Assembly (NCBI RefSeq): GCF_009659625.1
Contig: NZ_VOIW01000001.1
Location: 1,178,001-1,242,000, forward strand
Reading direction: 5' to 3'
Source: Pseudomonas haemolytica
Lineage (GTDB): Bacteria; Pseudomonadota; Gammaproteobacteria; Pseudomonadales; Pseudomonadaceae
Length of the DNA: 64,000 nucleotides
The notes below the pieces were generated by a model, which worked only from the letters and a program-made list of their open reading frames with translations, made no database searches and was not told the origin of the DNA. Below, one piece after another: positions 28,317 through 40,093 of this stretch. Made by a program: the position numbers and the translations under genes. How positions within the stretch are numbered: the stretch's first letter is position 1; each line of letters begins with the position of its first letter.

Positions 28317-29021
28317 ATGTTGAAAGTCAGTGTTTATCGCTACAACCCTGATCAGGACGCTGCGCCGTTCATGCAGGAATTTTCGGTCGATACCGGTGGT
28401 AAAGACCTGATGGTGCTGGACGTGCTGGCCCTGATCAAAGAGCAGGACGAGGGTTTCTCCTATCGTCGCTCTTGCCGTGAAGGTGTCTGCGGCTCCGACG
28501 GCATGAACATCAACGGCAAGAACGGCCTGGCGTGCATCACGCCGCTGTCCGCCGTCGTTAAAGGCAACAAGCTGATCGTTCGTCCTCTGCCAGGTTTGCC
28601 GGTTATCCGTGACCTGGTCGTCGATATGAGCATCTTCTACAAGCAATACGAGAAAGTTAAGCCGTTCCTGCAGAACGACACGCCGGCTCCGGCCATCGAG
28701 CGTCTGCAGTCCCCAGAAGAGCGTGAAAAGCTCGACGGTCTGTACGAGTGCATCCTGTGCGCTTGCTGCTCGACTTCGTGCCCGTCCTTCTGGTGGAACC
28801 CGGACAAGTTCCTGGGCCCAGCTGCCCTGCTGCAAGCGTATCGCTTCCTGGCAGACAGCCGTGACACCAAGACGTCCGAGCGCCTGGCTTCTCTGGATGA
28901 CCCGTTCAGCGTATTCCGCTGCCGCGGGATCATGAACTGCGTCAACGTATGTCCCAAAGGCCTGAACCCGACTAAGGCCATTGGTCACATCCGTAACATG
29001 CTGCTGCAGAGCGGCGTGTAA
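28317..29021 (+). CDS. sdhB: Succinate dehydrogenase iron-sulfur subunit
   Basis: A 234-residue electron-transfer subunit. The [2Fe-2S] ligands lie in SCREGVCGSDGMNING and NGLAC, and the [4Fe-4S] and [3Fe-4S] ligands in CILCACCSTSC and CRGIMNCVNVCPKG. The ATG at 28317 (MLKVSVYRYNPDQDA) is preferred to a GTG nine bases upstream because family members start there. A 261-base gap with structured RNA potential separates it from sucA. Confidence 0.97.
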   Translation: MLKVSVYRYNPDQDAAPFMQEFSVDTGGKDLMVLDVLALIKEQDEGFSYRRSCREGVCGSDGMNINGKNGLACITPLSAVVKGNKLIVRPLPGLPVIRDLVVDMSIFYKQYEKVKPFLQNDTPAPAIERLQSPEEREKLDGLYECILCACCSTSCPSFWWNPDKFLGPAALLQAYRFLADSRDTKTSERLASLDDPFSVFRCRGIMNCVNVCPKGLNPTKAIGHIRNMLLQSGV

Positions 29022-29282
29022 CTGACGTTGAAGTAAAAGCAGGACCGTTGTGCCCGTAAATGCTGCGGCGCAGGCTTCAACCGGCGCCGTAGTTTTAACT
29101 TGAGCAGCGACTTACAAAGCCGCGGCTCTTATTTTGAAGAAATGAGACAAGCAGGGGCATTCGGGTTGGTACCCGAACTATCAGCGTGATCCTAGTGGCT
29201 TGTTTTGGTCGCTGCACTTGGCCTTTTGCAAGCAAACTCGGTGTTTTCGCCGGTGGTGTCCCCAAAACGAGGGTGACCAAGC
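29022..29282 (+). ncRNA. Structured leader upstream of sucA (probable sucA-II-type RNA motif)
   Basis: A 261-base region with no open reading frame of note. It contains stems such as TTCGGGT-TGGT-ACCCGAA (29160-29177). A sucA-II RNA motif has been described by comparative genomics upstream of sucA in Pseudomonadales; the position fits, but I could not match a covariance model. It may contain an own promoter for sucAB. Confidence 0.45.
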
Positions 29283-32114
29283 ATGCAAGAAAGCGTGATG
29301 CAGCGCATGTGGAACAGCGGCTATCTTTCAGGTGGTAACGCTGCCTATGTGGAAGAGCTTTATGAGCTCTACCTGCACGACCCTAACGCTGTGCCAGAAG
29401 AATGGCGCACCAAATTTCAGACGTTGTCTTCAGACGGCAACGCTGCCACCGATGTATCGCACGCAACAATTCGCGATCAGTTTGTGCTGCTGGCAAAGAA
29501 CCAGCGCCGCGCCCAACCGGTTTCCGCCGGCAGCGTGAGCAGTGAGCATGAGAAGAAGCAAGTTGAAGTACTGCGACTGATCCAGGCCTACCGTATGCGT
29601 GGCCACCAGGCAGCCCAGCTTGACCCGCTGGGGCTGTGGCAGCGTCCTGCACCTGCAGACCTGTCGATCAATCATTACGGCTTGACCAATGCCGATCTTG
29701 ATACGACCTTCCGTGCCGGCGACCTGTTCATCGGCAAAGAGGAAGCGAGCCTACGCGAAATTCACGAAGCGTTGCAGCAGACATATTGCCGCACCATCGG
29801 CGCTGAGTTTACGCACATCACCGACTCCGAGCAGCGCCACTGGTTCCAGCATCGCCTGGAAGGCGTGCGTGGCCGTCCGGTTTTGTCCGCCGATGTACGC
29901 AGCCACCTGCTGGAGCGAGTGACCGCGGCCGAAGGCCTCGAGAAATACCTGGGCACCAAATACCCGGGCACCAAGCGTTTCGGCCTGGAAGGCGGCGAAA
30001 GCCTGATTCCGATGCTCGACGAGCTGATCCAGCGTTCCGGTTCCTACGGTACCAAGGAAGTCGTAATCGGCATGGCTCACCGTGGTCGCCTGAACGTGTT
30101 GGTCAACACCTTCGGCAAGAACCCGCGTGAGCTGTTCGACGAGTTCGAAGGCAAGAAAAAGGTCGAGCTGGGTTCCGGTGACGTTAAATATCACCAGGGC
30201 TTCTCCTCCAACGTAATGACCACCGGCGGTGAAGTTCACCTGGCCATGGCGTTCAACCCATCCCACCTGGAAATCGTTTCGCCAGTGGTCGAGGGTTCGG
30301 TACGTGCGCGCCAGGATCGTCGTAACGACTCCACCGGTGAAAAGGTCCTGCCGATTTCCATCCACGGTGACGCGGCATTCGCCGGTCAAGGCGTGGTCCT
30401 GGAAACGTTCCAGATGTCGCAGACTCGCGGCTTCAAGACCGGTGGTACCGTTCACATCGTGATCAACAACCAGGTCGGCTTCACCATCAGCAACCCGCTG
30501 GACGCGCGCTCTACCGAGTACGCCACCGACGTTGCCAAGATGATCCAGGCCCCGATTCTCCATGTGAATGGTGATGATCCGGAAGCCGTGTTGTTCGTGA
30601 CCCAGCTCGCCATCGACTACCGCATGCAATTCAAGCGTGACGTAGTGATCGACCTGGTCTGCTACCGTCGCCGCGGTCACAACGAAGCGGATGAGCCTAG
30701 CGGCACCCAGCCGTTGATGTACCAGCAAATCACTAAACAGCGCACCACCCGTGAGCTGTACGCCGACAGCCTGATCAAGGCCGGCGTGGTTGACGATGCG
30801 CGTGTTCAGGCGAAGATCGATGAATACCGCAACGCGCTGGACAACGGCCTGCATGTAGTTAAAAGCCTGGTTAAAGAGCCGAACAAAGAGCTGTTCGTTG
30901 ACTGGCGTCCGTACCTGGGCCACGCCTGGACTGCGCGCCATGACACCTCGTTCGATCTGAAAACCCTGCAGGAACTGTCTGCCAAGCTGCTGGAAATTCC
31001 AGACGGCTTTGTCGTACAGCGCCAGGTTGCGAAGATCTACGAAGACCGTCAGAAGATGCAAGCCGGCGGCCTGCCGATCAACTGGGGTTACGCTGAAACC
31101 ATGGCGTACGCGACCCTGGCGTTCGAAGGTCACCCGATTCGCATGACCGGCCAGGACATCGGCCGTGGTACGTTCTCGCACCGTCACGCTGTGTTGCACA
31201 ACCAGAAAGACGCGGGCACCTACATCCCGTTGCAGAACCTGTACGAAGGCCAGCCACGTTTCGACCTGTACGATTCGTTCCTGTCCGAAGAGGCCGTACT
31301 GGCGTTCGAATACGGTTACTCGACCACTACGCCTCAGGCGCTGGTGATCTGGGAAGCCCAGTTCGGCGACTTTGCCAACGGTGCCCAGGTGGTCATCGAC
31401 CAGTTCATCACCAGCGGCGAGCACAAGTGGGGCCGTCTGTGCGGTCTGACCATGCTGTTGCCACACGGTTATGAAGGTCAGGGTCCGGAGCACTCCTCCG
31501 CCCGTCTGGAGCGTTACCTGCAGCTGTGCGCCGAGCACAACATCCAGGTGTGCGTGCCGACTACCCCGGCCCAGATCTACCACTTGCTGCGTCGCCAGGT
31601 GATCCGTCCGTTGCGCAAGCCGCTGGTCGTGCTGACGCCGAAATCGTTGTTGCGTCATAAATTGGCCGTCTCGACCCTGGAAGATCTGGCTGATGGTTCG
31701 TTCCAGACCGTTATTTCAGAAATCGACACGCTGGACGCCGCCAAGGTCACTCGCCTGATCCTGTGCAGCGGCAAGGTTTACTACGATTTGCTGGAAAAAC
31801 GCCGTGCCGAAGGCCGCGAAGACATCGCCATCGTGCGCATCGAGCAGCTTTACCCGTTCCCGGAAGACGACCTGATGGAGGCCATCGCGCCTTACACCAA
31901 CCTCACCAACGCGGTGTGGTGTCAGGAAGAACCGATGAACCAGGGCGCGTGGTACAGCAGCCAGCATCATTTGCGTCGCAGCGTCGGTAACCACAAGACA
32001 GGCCTTGGCCTTGAGTACGCCGGTCGTGATGCTTCTGCTGCACCTGCCTGTGGTTATGCGTCGATGCACGCCGAGCAGCAGGAAAAACTGCTGCAAGATG
32101 CTTTCACTGTTTAA
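29283..32114 (+). CDS. sucA: 2-Oxoglutarate dehydrogenase E1 component
   Basis: A 943-residue thiamine diphosphate-dependent decarboxylase of the 2-oxoglutarate dehydrogenase complex. The N-terminus (MQRMWNSGYLSGGNAAYVEELYE) is the E2-binding region. Further hallmarks are GMAHRGRLNVLVN, the ThDP segment HGDAAFAGQG with VINNQVGFTIS, and FSHRHAVLHNQ in the transketolase-like half. Full length for the family. It is followed 44 bases later by sucB. Confidence 0.98.
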   Translation: MQESVMQRMWNSGYLSGGNAAYVEELYELYLHDPNAVPEEWRTKFQTLSSDGNAATDVSHATIRDQFVLLAKNQRRAQPVSAGSVSSEHEKKQVEVLRLIQAYRMRGHQAAQLDPLGLWQRPAPADLSINHYGLTNADLDTTFRAGDLFIGKEEASLREIHEALQQTYCRTIGAEFTHITDSEQRHWFQHRLEGVRGRPVLSADVRSHLLERVTAAEGLEKYLGTKYPGTKRFGLEGGESLIPMLDELIQRSGSYGTKEVVIGMAHRGRLNVLVNTFGKNPRELFDEFEGKKKVELGSGDVKYHQGFSSNVMTTGGEVHLAMAFNPSHLEIVSPVVEGSVRARQDRRNDSTGEKVLPISIHGDAAFAGQGVVLETFQMSQTRGFKTGGTVHIVINNQVGFTISNPLDARSTEYATDVAKMIQAPILHVNGDDPEAVLFVTQLAIDYRMQFKRDVVIDLVCYRRRGHNEADEPSGTQPLMYQQITKQRTTRELYADSLIKAGVVDDARVQAKIDEYRNALDNGLHVVKSLVKEPNKELFVDWRPYLGHAWTARHDTSFDLKTLQELSAKLLEIPDGFVVQRQVAKIYEDRQKMQAGGLPINWGYAETMAYATLAFEGHPIRMTGQDIGRGTFSHRHAVLHNQKDAGTYIPLQNLYEGQPRFDLYDSFLSEEAVLAFEYGYSTTTPQALVIWEAQFGDFANGAQVVIDQFITSGEHKWGRLCGLTMLLPHGYEGQGPEHSSARLERYLQLCAEHNIQVCVPTTPAQIYHLLRRQVIRPLRKPLVVLTPKSLLRHKLAVSTLEDLADGSFQTVISEIDTLDAAKVTRLILCSGKVYYDLLEKRRAEGREDIAIVRIEQLYPFPEDDLMEAIAPYTNLTNAVWCQEEPMNQGAWYSSQHHLRRSVGNHKTGLGLEYAGRDASAAPACGYASMHAEQQEKLLQDAFTV

Positions 32115-32158
32115 CGCCTTCGCGCTGACTGAAACCGAATTTTAAGGACCTACAGATA

Positions 32159-33391
32159 ATGGCTATCGAAATCAAAGCCCCGTCATTCCCGGAATCGGTT
32201 GCCGATGGCACCGTTGCCACCTGGCACAAGAAACCAGGTGAGGCCGTCAAGCGTGACGACCTGATCGTCGACATCGAGACCGACAAGGTCGTGCTGGAAG
32301 TGTTGGCCGAAGCTGACGGCGTGCTGGGCGCAATCGTTGCCGAAGAAGGCGCTACCGTTCTGTCGAACCAGGTACTGGGCTCGATCGAAGAGGGCAGCGC
32401 TGCCGCTGCTCCTGCCGCTGCCGCTGCTGCTCCTGCTGCGGCCGCTGCTTCGGCACCTGCTGCCGCTCCGGCTGCAGGTGGTGAAGATCCAATCGCCGCA
32501 CCGGCTGCGCGTCAACTGGCTGACGAAAACGGCATCAACCTGGCTTCCATCAAGGGCACCGGCAAAGACGGCCGTGTCACCAAGGAAGACGTGGTGGCTG
32601 CCGTTGAAGCCAAGAAAAACGCTCCAGCTGCCGCACCTGCCAAGGCTGCTGCCCCGGCTGCCGCTGCTCCTGTGTTCGCTGCCGGCGACCGCACCGAGAA
32701 GCGCGTACCGATGACTCGCGTACGTGCCACCGTGGCCAAGCGCCTGGTTGAAGCCCAGTCGAACATGGCCATGCTGACCACCTTCAACGAAGTCGACATG
32801 ACCGAAGTCATGGCCCTGCGTTCGAAGTACAAGGATCTGTTCGAGAAGTCCCACAACGGCGTACGCCTGGGCTTCATGTCGTTCTTCGTGAAAGCAGCCA
32901 CCGAAGCGCTGAAGCGCTTCCCGGCAGTCAACGCTTCCATCGACGGCGGCGACATCGTTTACCACGGCTACGCAGACATCGGCGTTGCCGTGTCCAGCGA
33001 CCGTGGCCTGGTGGTTCCGGTTCTGCGTAATGCCGAACTGATGAGCCTGGCAGAAATCGAAGGCGGCATCGCCGGCTTCGGCAAGAAAGCCCGTGACGGC
33101 AAGCTGACCATCGACGAGATGACCGGCGGTACCTTCACCATCACCAACGGTGGTACCTTCGGTTCGATGATGTCGACGCCGATCGTCAACCCGCCGCAAG
33201 CCGCGATCCTGGGCATGCACAACATCATCCAGCGTCCGATGGCCATCAACGGCCAGGTCGTGATTCGCCCGATGATGTACCTGGCACTGTCCTACGATCA
33301 CCGCCTGATCGATGGTAAAGAAGCCGTGACGTTCCTGGTGACCATCAAGAACCTGCTGGAAGACCCGGCTCGCCTGCTCCTGGACATCTGA
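32159..33391 (+). CDS. sucB: Dihydrolipoyllysine succinyltransferase (E2)
   Basis: A 410-residue core enzyme of the complex. Residues 1-80 form the lipoyl domain with the modified lysine in [12 protein letters not shown]. An Ala/Pro-rich linker follows, then the E1/E3-binding domain around residues 115-150 ([20 protein letters not shown]), a second Ala-rich linker and the catalytic domain with [13 protein letters not shown]. The two linkers are nearly pure alanine, proline and lysine. Start ATG after AAGGACC. Confidence 0.98.
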   Translation: MAIEIKAPSFPESVADGTVATWHKKPGEAVKRDDLIVDIETDKVVLEVLAEADGVLGAIVAEEGATVLSNQVLGSIEEGSAAAAPAAAAAAPAAAAASAPAAAPAAGGEDPIAAPAARQLADENGINLASIKGTGKDGRVTKEDVVAAVEAKKNAPAAAPAKAAAPAAAAPVFAAGDRTEKRVPMTRVRATVAKRLVEAQSNMAMLTTFNEVDMTEVMALRSKYKDLFEKSHNGVRLGFMSFFVKAATEALKRFPAVNASIDGGDIVYHGYADIGVAVSSDRGLVVPVLRNAELMSLAEIEGGIAGFGKKARDGKLTIDEMTGGTFTITNGGTFGSMMSTPIVNPPQAAILGMHNIIQRPMAINGQVVIRPMMYLALSYDHRLIDGKEAVTFLVTIKNLLEDPARLLLDI

Positions 33392-33397
33392 TAGAAG

Positions 33398-34927
<1,530 letters not shown>

Positions 34928-35131
34928 GCGAGATAATAAGAAACCACGGCGGAGTTGCCCGTCGTGAGCCTTGCGCGCAAGACTCACCGCGGAATATCCG
35001 CTGGACGCAGTCTTGTGCAGCTTTGCAGGCCCTAGGCCGGTGAAGGTGTGCAAGCAGCAGTCACAGGTGGCGCGGCACTCATAATGAGCGCAGCGCCGAA
35101 TGCGCAGTACCTAACGAAGACGGTAAAAAGC
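34928..35131 (+). ncRNA. Structured leader upstream of sucC (probable sucC RNA motif)
   Basis: A 204-base gap without a gene. A nested stem is visible: CAAGACT (34978-34984) with AGTCTTG (35009-35015), enclosing GCGG/CCGC. A preceding stem CACGGC/GTCGTG may add to it. A sucC RNA motif is reported upstream of sucC in Pseudomonas; position and structure fit, but I could not test against the model. Confidence 0.45.
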
Positions 35132-36298
35132 ATGAATCTTCACGAGTATCAGGGTAAGCAGCTGTTCGCTGAATACGGCCTGCCAGTTTCCAAGGGCTAC
35201 GCAGTAGACACCCCGGAAGCAGCAGCAGAAGCTTGCGACAAAATCGGCGGCAGCGAGTGGGTTGTCAAAGCCCAGGTCCACGCCGGTGGTCGCGGTAAAG
35301 CGGGCGGCGTTAAGCTGGTTCGCAGCAAAGAAGACGCCAAGGCCTTCGCACAGCAGTGGCTGGGCAAGCGTCTGGTGACTTACCAGACTGATGCCAATGG
35401 CCAGCCAGTCACCAAGATCCTGGTTGAATCGTGCACTGATATCGCTAAAGAGCTGTACCTGGGCGCTGTCGTTGACCGTTCGAGCCGTCGCATCGTGTTC
35501 ATGGCTTCCACCGAAGGTGGCGTGGACATCGAGAAGATCGCTCACGAAACCCCAGAAAAAATTCTGAAGGCCACTATCGATCCACTGGTTGGCGCTCAGC
35601 CATTCCAGGGTCGTGAACTGGCGTTCCAGCTGGGCCTGGAAGGCAAGCAAGTTGCCCAGTTCGCCAAGATCTTCGTAGGTCTGGCCAAACTGTTCCAGGA
35701 TCACGATCTGGCCCTGCTGGAAGTGAACCCGCTGGTGATCAAGGCTGACGGCGATCTGCACTGCCTCGACGCGAAGATCAACATCGACGCCAACGCCATG
35801 TACCGTCAGCCTAAGCTGAAGACTTTCCACGATCCGTCGCAAGACGATCCGCGCGAAGCGCACGCTGCCAAGTTCGAACTGAACTACGTAGCCCTGGAAG
35901 GTAACATCGGTTGCATGGTCAACGGTGCTGGCCTGGCCATGGGTACCATGGACATCGTCAACCTGCATGGCGGCAAACCAGCCAACTTCCTCGACGTAGG
36001 TGGTGGCGCTACCAAGGAACGCGTTACCGAAGCGTTCAAGATCATCCTGTCCGACTCCAACGTCGCTGCAGTACTGGTCAACATCTTCGGTGGCATCGTT
36101 CGTTGCGACATGATTGCCGAAGGCATCATCGGTGCAGTGAAAGAAGTTGGCGTTAAAATCCCGGTTGTTGTTCGCCTTGAAGGTAACAACGCTGAACTGG
36201 GCGCTAAAGTACTGGCAGAAAGCGGTTTGAACATCATCGCGGCTACCAGCCTGACCGACGCTGCTCAACAAGTTGTCAAAGCTGCGGAGGGCAAATAA
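35132..36298 (+). CDS. sucC: Succinyl-CoA synthetase beta subunit (ADP-forming)
   Basis: A 388-residue ATP-grasp subunit. It starts [17 protein letters not shown] and has the nucleotide-binding [16 protein letters not shown] segment and, near the C-terminus, [16 protein letters not shown]. The frame is open 28 codons further upstream, but the family start is at 35132. The last base of its TAA stop is the first base of the sucD ATG, so translation is coupled. Confidence 0.98.
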   Translation: MNLHEYQGKQLFAEYGLPVSKGYAVDTPEAAAEACDKIGGSEWVVKAQVHAGGRGKAGGVKLVRSKEDAKAFAQQWLGKRLVTYQTDANGQPVTKILVESCTDIAKELYLGAVVDRSSRRIVFMASTEGGVDIEKIAHETPEKILKATIDPLVGAQPFQGRELAFQLGLEGKQVAQFAKIFVGLAKLFQDHDLALLEVNPLVIKADGDLHCLDAKINIDANAMYRQPKLKTFHDPSQDDPREAHAAKFELNYVALEGNIGCMVNGAGLAMGTMDIVNLHGGKPANFLDVGGGATKERVTEAFKIILSDSNVAAVLVNIFGGIVRCDMIAEGIIGAVKEVGVKIPVVVRLEGNNAELGAKVLAESGLNIIAATSLTDAAQQVVKAAEGK

Positions 36299-37179
36299 TG
36301 AGCGTCCTGATCAATAAAGACACCAAAGTTATCTGCCAGGGTATTACCGGTTCGCAAGGTAGTTTCCACACCCAGCAAGCCATCGAATACGGCACCAAGA
36401 TGGTTGGCGGCGTAACTCCGGGCAAAGGCGGCACCGAGCACCTGGGCCTGCCAGTGTTCAACACCGTGAAAGAAGCGGTAGAAACCACTGGCGCCACTGC
36501 CAGCGTGATCTACGTTCCGGCTCCTTTCTGCAAGGACTCGATCCTGGAAGCGGCATTCGGCGGCATCAAGCTGATCGTGTGCATCACCGAAGGCATTCCT
36601 ACCCTGGACATGCTGGACGCTAAAGTTAAGTGCGACGAACTGGGCGTAGTTCTGATCGGCCCTAACTGCCCAGGCGTGATCACTCCAGGCGAATGCAAGA
36701 TCGGCATCATGCCAGGTCACATTCACTTGCCAGGTAAAGTCGGTATCGTTTCCCGTTCCGGCACCCTGACCTACGAAGCTGTGAAGCAGACTACTGACGC
36801 CGGTTTCGGTCAGTCGACTTGCGTCGGCATCGGCGGTGACCCGATCCCAGGCTCGAACTTCATCGACATCCTGAAGCTGTTCCAGGAAGACCCGAAGACC
36901 GAAGCGATCGTGATGATCGGTGAGATCGGCGGTTCGGCTGAAGAAGAAGCGGCTGCCTACATCAAGGCACACGTGACCAAGCCGGTTGTTTCCTACATCG
37001 CTGGTGTGACTGCCCCTGCGGGCAAGCGCATGGGCCATGCTGGCGCAATCATCTCTGGCGGCAAGGGCACTGCAGACGAGAAGTTTGCTGCCCTGGAAGA
37101 CGCAGGCGTGAAAACCGTGCGTTCGCTGGCAGACATCGGCAAGGCTTTGTCCGAGCTGACTGGCTGGGCGATCAAGTAA
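36298..37179 (+). CDS. sucD: Succinyl-CoA synthetase alpha subunit
   Basis: A 293-residue CoA-binding subunit carrying the phosphorylated histidine in [13 protein letters not shown]. Other signatures are [18 protein letters not shown] for CoA binding and [20 protein letters not shown]. Last gene of the TCA operon run, followed by a strong terminator. Confidence 0.98.
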   Translation: MSVLINKDTKVICQGITGSQGSFHTQQAIEYGTKMVGGVTPGKGGTEHLGLPVFNTVKEAVETTGATASVIYVPAPFCKDSILEAAFGGIKLIVCITEGIPTLDMLDAKVKCDELGVVLIGPNCPGVITPGECKIGIMPGHIHLPGKVGIVSRSGTLTYEAVKQTTDAGFGQSTCVGIGGDPIPGSNFIDILKLFQEDPKTEAIVMIGEIGGSAEEEAAAYIKAHVTKPVVSYIAGVTAPAGKRMGHAGAIISGGKGTADEKFAALEDAGVKTVRSLADIGKALSELTGWAIK

Positions 37180-37206
37180 GCTTCGCGCTTAGCTGACGCT
37201 TCACCA

Positions 37207-37240
37207 CACAAAGGCCACCTTCGGGTGGCCTTTGTGCATT
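37207..37240 (+). terminator. Terminator after sucD
   Basis: A perfect 13-bp stem (CACAAAGGCCACC with GGTGGCCTTTGTG) closes a TTCG tetraloop, followed by a short T run. Confidence 0.9.
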
Positions 37241-37418
37241 TTGGATGTACTCGATCCAATTTTTTTGTCTGTATTGCCAAATTTTGTATGAAAACGCGAC
37301 ATCCGAATGTCGCTTATCGGACAGGGCGCCCCGCAACAGTGCGTTTGTCAGCCTAATTCTGTACCCTAGCCGCCTCTTTATGCGTCCGCATCCCAAAAGG
37401 AAGCTGCGCGCTAGACCG

Positions 37419-37464
37419 GTCGGTCCCCATAAGGACCGGCAGCAGTTCCCTCATCCATAGGGAA
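37419..37464 (+). promoter_or_regulatory. Two consecutive hairpins in the brnQ leader
   Basis: Stem 1 (37419-37440) is GTCGGTCC/GGACCGGC with one G-T pair; stem 2 (37446-37464) is TTCCCT/AGGGAA. They end 42 bases before the brnQ start. No T tract follows. They might be part of a leader RNA, but no leader peptide with branched-chain codons is evident. The rest of the 327-base gap between sucD and brnQ holds the sucD terminator and no gene. Confidence 0.35.
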
Positions 37465-37506
37465 TCCCTCTCTAAATTCCGATTCAGTAGTGTGGTATTT
37501 CCTCAA

Positions 37507-38820
37507 ATGAAAGTGTTGAAAAGCCAGGATGTCCTGGCGTTAGGCTTTATGACCTTTGCCCTGTTCGTGGGCGCCGGCAACATCATCTTCCCGCCTATCG
37601 TTGGCTTGCAGTCCGGGCCTCATGTCTGGATGGCGGCGCTGGGTTTCCTGATCACTGCGGTCGGTCTGCCGGTGGTCACCGTGATCGCCCTGGCCAAGGT
37701 CGGCGGTGGCATGGATGCGCTGAGCAGCCCGATTGGCAAGATCGCCGGTGGCCTGCTCGCGGCGGCGGCGTACCTGGCGGTCGGGCCGTTGTTCGCCACC
37801 CCACGCACCGCGACCGTGTCGTTTGAAGTGGGCCTGGCGCCGCTGACCGGCGAAAGCCCGCTGGCACTGTTCCTTTACAGCTCGGTGTATTTCCTGGTGG
37901 TGTTCTTCGTCTCCCTCTACCCGGGACGCCTGCTGGACACCGTTGGTCGCTTCCTGGCGCCGCTGAAAATCATCGCCCTGGCCATTCTCGGTATCGCCGC
38001 GTTTGCCTTGCCGGCCGGTGATGTCGGCATTGCCACACCGGAATACGTTGCTGCGCCGTTTTCCCAAGGCTTCATCAATGGTTACCTGACCATGGATACC
38101 CTGGGCGCGCTGGTGTTCGGTATCGTCATCGTCAATGCCATCCGCTCCCGTGGGGTCGAGTCGCCACAGCTGATCACCCGCTACGCGATCATTGCCGGCC
38201 TGATTGCTGGCGTGGGCCTGGCGCTGGTGTACATCAGCCTGTTCCGCCTGGGCTCGGGCAGCCACGCCGTAGCCGCCGGTGCCAGTAACGGCGCCGCGGT
38301 GCTGCACGCTTACGTGCAACACACCTTCGGCTCCCTGGGCAGCGGCTTCCTCGCCGTGCTGATTTCCCTGGCGTGCCTGGTGACCGCGGTTGGCCTGACC
38401 TGCGCTTGCGCCGAGTACTTCAGCAAAGTCCTGCCGCTGTCCTACAAGACGCTGGTAGTGATCCTGGCGCTGTTCTCGTTGTTCGTGTCCAACCTGGGCC
38501 TGACCAAGCTGATTGCCTTCTCGATCCCGGTGCTCACCGCGATCTACCCGCCGTGCATCGTGTTGGTGGCTTTGAGCTTCTGCAAAGACTTCTGGCAGGA
38601 ACAGGGCCGTATCGTTGGCCCGGTGATGCTGGTGTCGTTCATCTTTGGCTGCATCGATGCACTCAAGGGCGCGGGCCTGGCGGATTGGATGCCAGCGCAG
38701 TTGACGCATCTGCCGCTGAGCGAGCAGGGCCTGGCGTGGCTGGTGCCGTCGGTGATGACGCTGGTCGTGGCCGTGGTGGTCGACCGCCTGCTTGGCAAAC
38801 GTACTGAGGCGATCGCGTAA
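37507..38820 (+). CDS. brnQ: Branched-chain amino acid transport system II carrier protein
   Basis: A 437-residue sodium-coupled carrier for leucine, isoleucine and valine with about 12 membrane helices. The first helices contain [21 protein letters not shown], the typical LIVCS start, and NAIRSRGV is also conserved. The ATG at 37507 (MKVLKSQDV) is preferred to a GTG at 37492; neither has a strong ribosome binding site. Followed by a strong terminator. Confidence 0.95.
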   Translation: MKVLKSQDVLALGFMTFALFVGAGNIIFPPIVGLQSGPHVWMAALGFLITAVGLPVVTVIALAKVGGGMDALSSPIGKIAGGLLAAAAYLAVGPLFATPRTATVSFEVGLAPLTGESPLALFLYSSVYFLVVFFVSLYPGRLLDTVGRFLAPLKIIALAILGIAAFALPAGDVGIATPEYVAAPFSQGFINGYLTMDTLGALVFGIVIVNAIRSRGVESPQLITRYAIIAGLIAGVGLALVYISLFRLGSGSHAVAAGASNGAAVLHAYVQHTFGSLGSGFLAVLISLACLVTAVGLTCACAEYFSKVLPLSYKTLVVILALFSLFVSNLGLTKLIAFSIPVLTAIYPPCIVLVALSFCKDFWQEQGRIVGPVMLVSFIFGCIDALKGAGLADWMPAQLTHLPLSEQGLAWLVPSVMTLVVAVVVDRLLGKRTEAIA

Positions 38821-38842
38821 CACGCGGTTTCACGCTGTATTG

Positions 38843-38877
38843 AAATGCCCCGTATCAAACGATACGGGGCATTTTTT
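38843..38877 (+). terminator. Terminator after brnQ
   Basis: AAATGCCCCGTATC pairs with GATACGGGGCATTT around an AAAC loop, then a T tract. Confidence 0.92.
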
Positions 38878-38916
38878 ATGCGTATGAGGTTACATCTTTC
38901 TAACTTGAAATCGGTA

Positions 38917-38942
38917 AGTGTGGGAGCGAGCAAGCCCCACAG
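38917..38942. repeat. Degenerate single REP remnant
   Basis: GTGTGGGAGCGAGCAAGCCCC resembles a shortened, rearranged REP core without a partner arm. Position just upstream of the DUF599 gene. Confidence 0.45.
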
Positions 38943-38984
38943 TTCCACTGCGTTTCACCATAGCTACCGTGTACAAGGACCCGC

Positions 38985-39725
38985 ATGTCGTTCGTTGAAA
39001 CCAATCAAGTCCACCTGCTCGCCGCACTCTGGTTTGTTCTCTGCTGGGGCGGCTACACCCGATACGCCATCTGGAAAGCCCGTGACACCGCCTGCCTGGC
39101 CAGCGTGTTGCACCTGTACCGCGAAGACTGGATGCGTCGCATGCTGCTGCGCGATAACCGCATCGCCGACGCCAGTGTGATCGGCAATCTGGAGCGCAAC
39201 GCCTCGTTTTTCGCCTCCAGCACCCTGATCATTCTTGCCGGTATTCTCACTGTGCTGGGTGCCTCCGAGCGGGCGGTGTCGTTGCTGGCAGATATTCCCA
39301 TGGTGCAACAGGCGTCACAGGGCATGTCGGAGATCAAATTGCTCTGCCTGGCCCTGGTGTTCGTCTACGCCTTTTTCACCTTCAGCTGGTGCATGCGCCA
39401 GTACAACTTTGCGGCAGTGCTGGTGGGTTCGGCCCCAATGATCGGTGAGCGGCAAGTATCCGAACAGGAGCGCAAGGCGTTCGCCTTGCGGGCGGCGCGG
39501 GTCATTTCCATGGCAGCCAACCAATTCAACCTGGGCCTGCGCTCTTATTACTTCGGCATGACCATGCTGGCGTGGTTTGTCAGCCCCTGGCTGTTCATGT
39601 TGATGAGCAGCGGGGTGGTGTTGGTGCTTTACCGCCGCGAATTTCATTCCGCCGTACTTGAGGTGATGGTTTATACACCGACTGATATGTCGGTGCCGGA
39701 GGCGTCTAGAGAACCAGGGCTCTAG
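38985..39725 (+). CDS. DUF599 membrane protein
   Basis: A 246-residue protein with four main hydrophobic segments: LLAALWFVLCWGGYTRYAIW, SSTLIILAGILTVLGA, LALVFVYAFFTFSWCMRQYNF and AWFVSPWLFMLMSSGVVLVLY. This pattern and the NLERNASFFAS segment match the DUF599 family, of unknown function. The start ATG follows AAGGACCCGC. It ends at a bidirectional terminator shared with the small lipoprotein gene. Confidence 0.85.
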   Translation: MSFVETNQVHLLAALWFVLCWGGYTRYAIWKARDTACLASVLHLYREDWMRRMLLRDNRIADASVIGNLERNASFFASSTLIILAGILTVLGASERAVSLLADIPMVQQASQGMSEIKLLCLALVFVYAFFTFSWCMRQYNFAAVLVGSAPMIGERQVSEQERKAFALRAARVISMAANQFNLGLRSYYFGMTMLAWFVSPWLFMLMSSGVVLVLYRREFHSAVLEVMVYTPTDMSVPEASREPGL

Positions 39726-39770
39726 GGGGGCTGCGCAAGTCCAACTTTGTGTGCTGAATCAAATCGCAGG

Positions 39771-39807
39771 CAAAGGAAAGCCCGCTGTGTAAGCGGGCTT
39801 TTCTTTG
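39771..39807. terminator. Bidirectional terminator between DUF599 and lipoprotein genes
   Basis: AAAGCCCGCT pairs with AGCGGGCTTT, extended by CAAAG/CTTTG, between convergent genes. Confidence 0.88.
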
Positions 39808-39835
39808 TGCGGCAGTGCAGCGTCAAACCAAGCTA

Positions 39836-40093
39836 TTACTGCTTGGCAGGTTCTACTTGTGTGGCAGGTGCAGCTTCTTTTGCGGCAGCTTCGTTCGCTT
39901 CAGCCTGAGCTTTGGCAGCATCGGCGTTTTCTTTTGCTGCGTCGTTCACTTTATCCTGTGCTTTTGCCATGTCTTGCTGAGCTTGCTCTTTATGAGCAGC
40001 GGCATCTTGGGCTTTGTCTTCGGATTTCTTGTCGCAGGCAGCCAGGCCGAGGGCAGCGGCCAGCATCATGGAAATAGCTAATGTCTTGCGCAT
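39836..40093 (-). CDS. Small Ala/Lys/Glu-rich lipoprotein
   Basis: An 85-residue protein with a clear lipobox (LGLAAC) after a typical signal sequence. The mature part, about 65 residues, consists mainly of Ala, Lys, Gln, Asp and Glu in a helical pattern (DAAAHKEQAQQDMAKAQ and following), likely a coiled coil standing off the membrane. Aspartate at +2 after the cysteine would, by the enterobacterial rule, favour inner-membrane retention; in Pseudomonas that rule is less strict. Function unknown. Confidence 0.8.
   Translation of the reverse strand: MRKTLAISMMLAAALGLAACDKKSEDKAQDAAAHKEQAQQDMAKAQDKVNDAAKENADAAKAQAEANEAAAKEAAPATQVEPAKQ

Noticed and set aside
35048..35131. N-terminal extension of sucC by 28 codons
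   Set aside because: SucC proteins start at MNLHEYQGK; the extension overlaps the structured leader.
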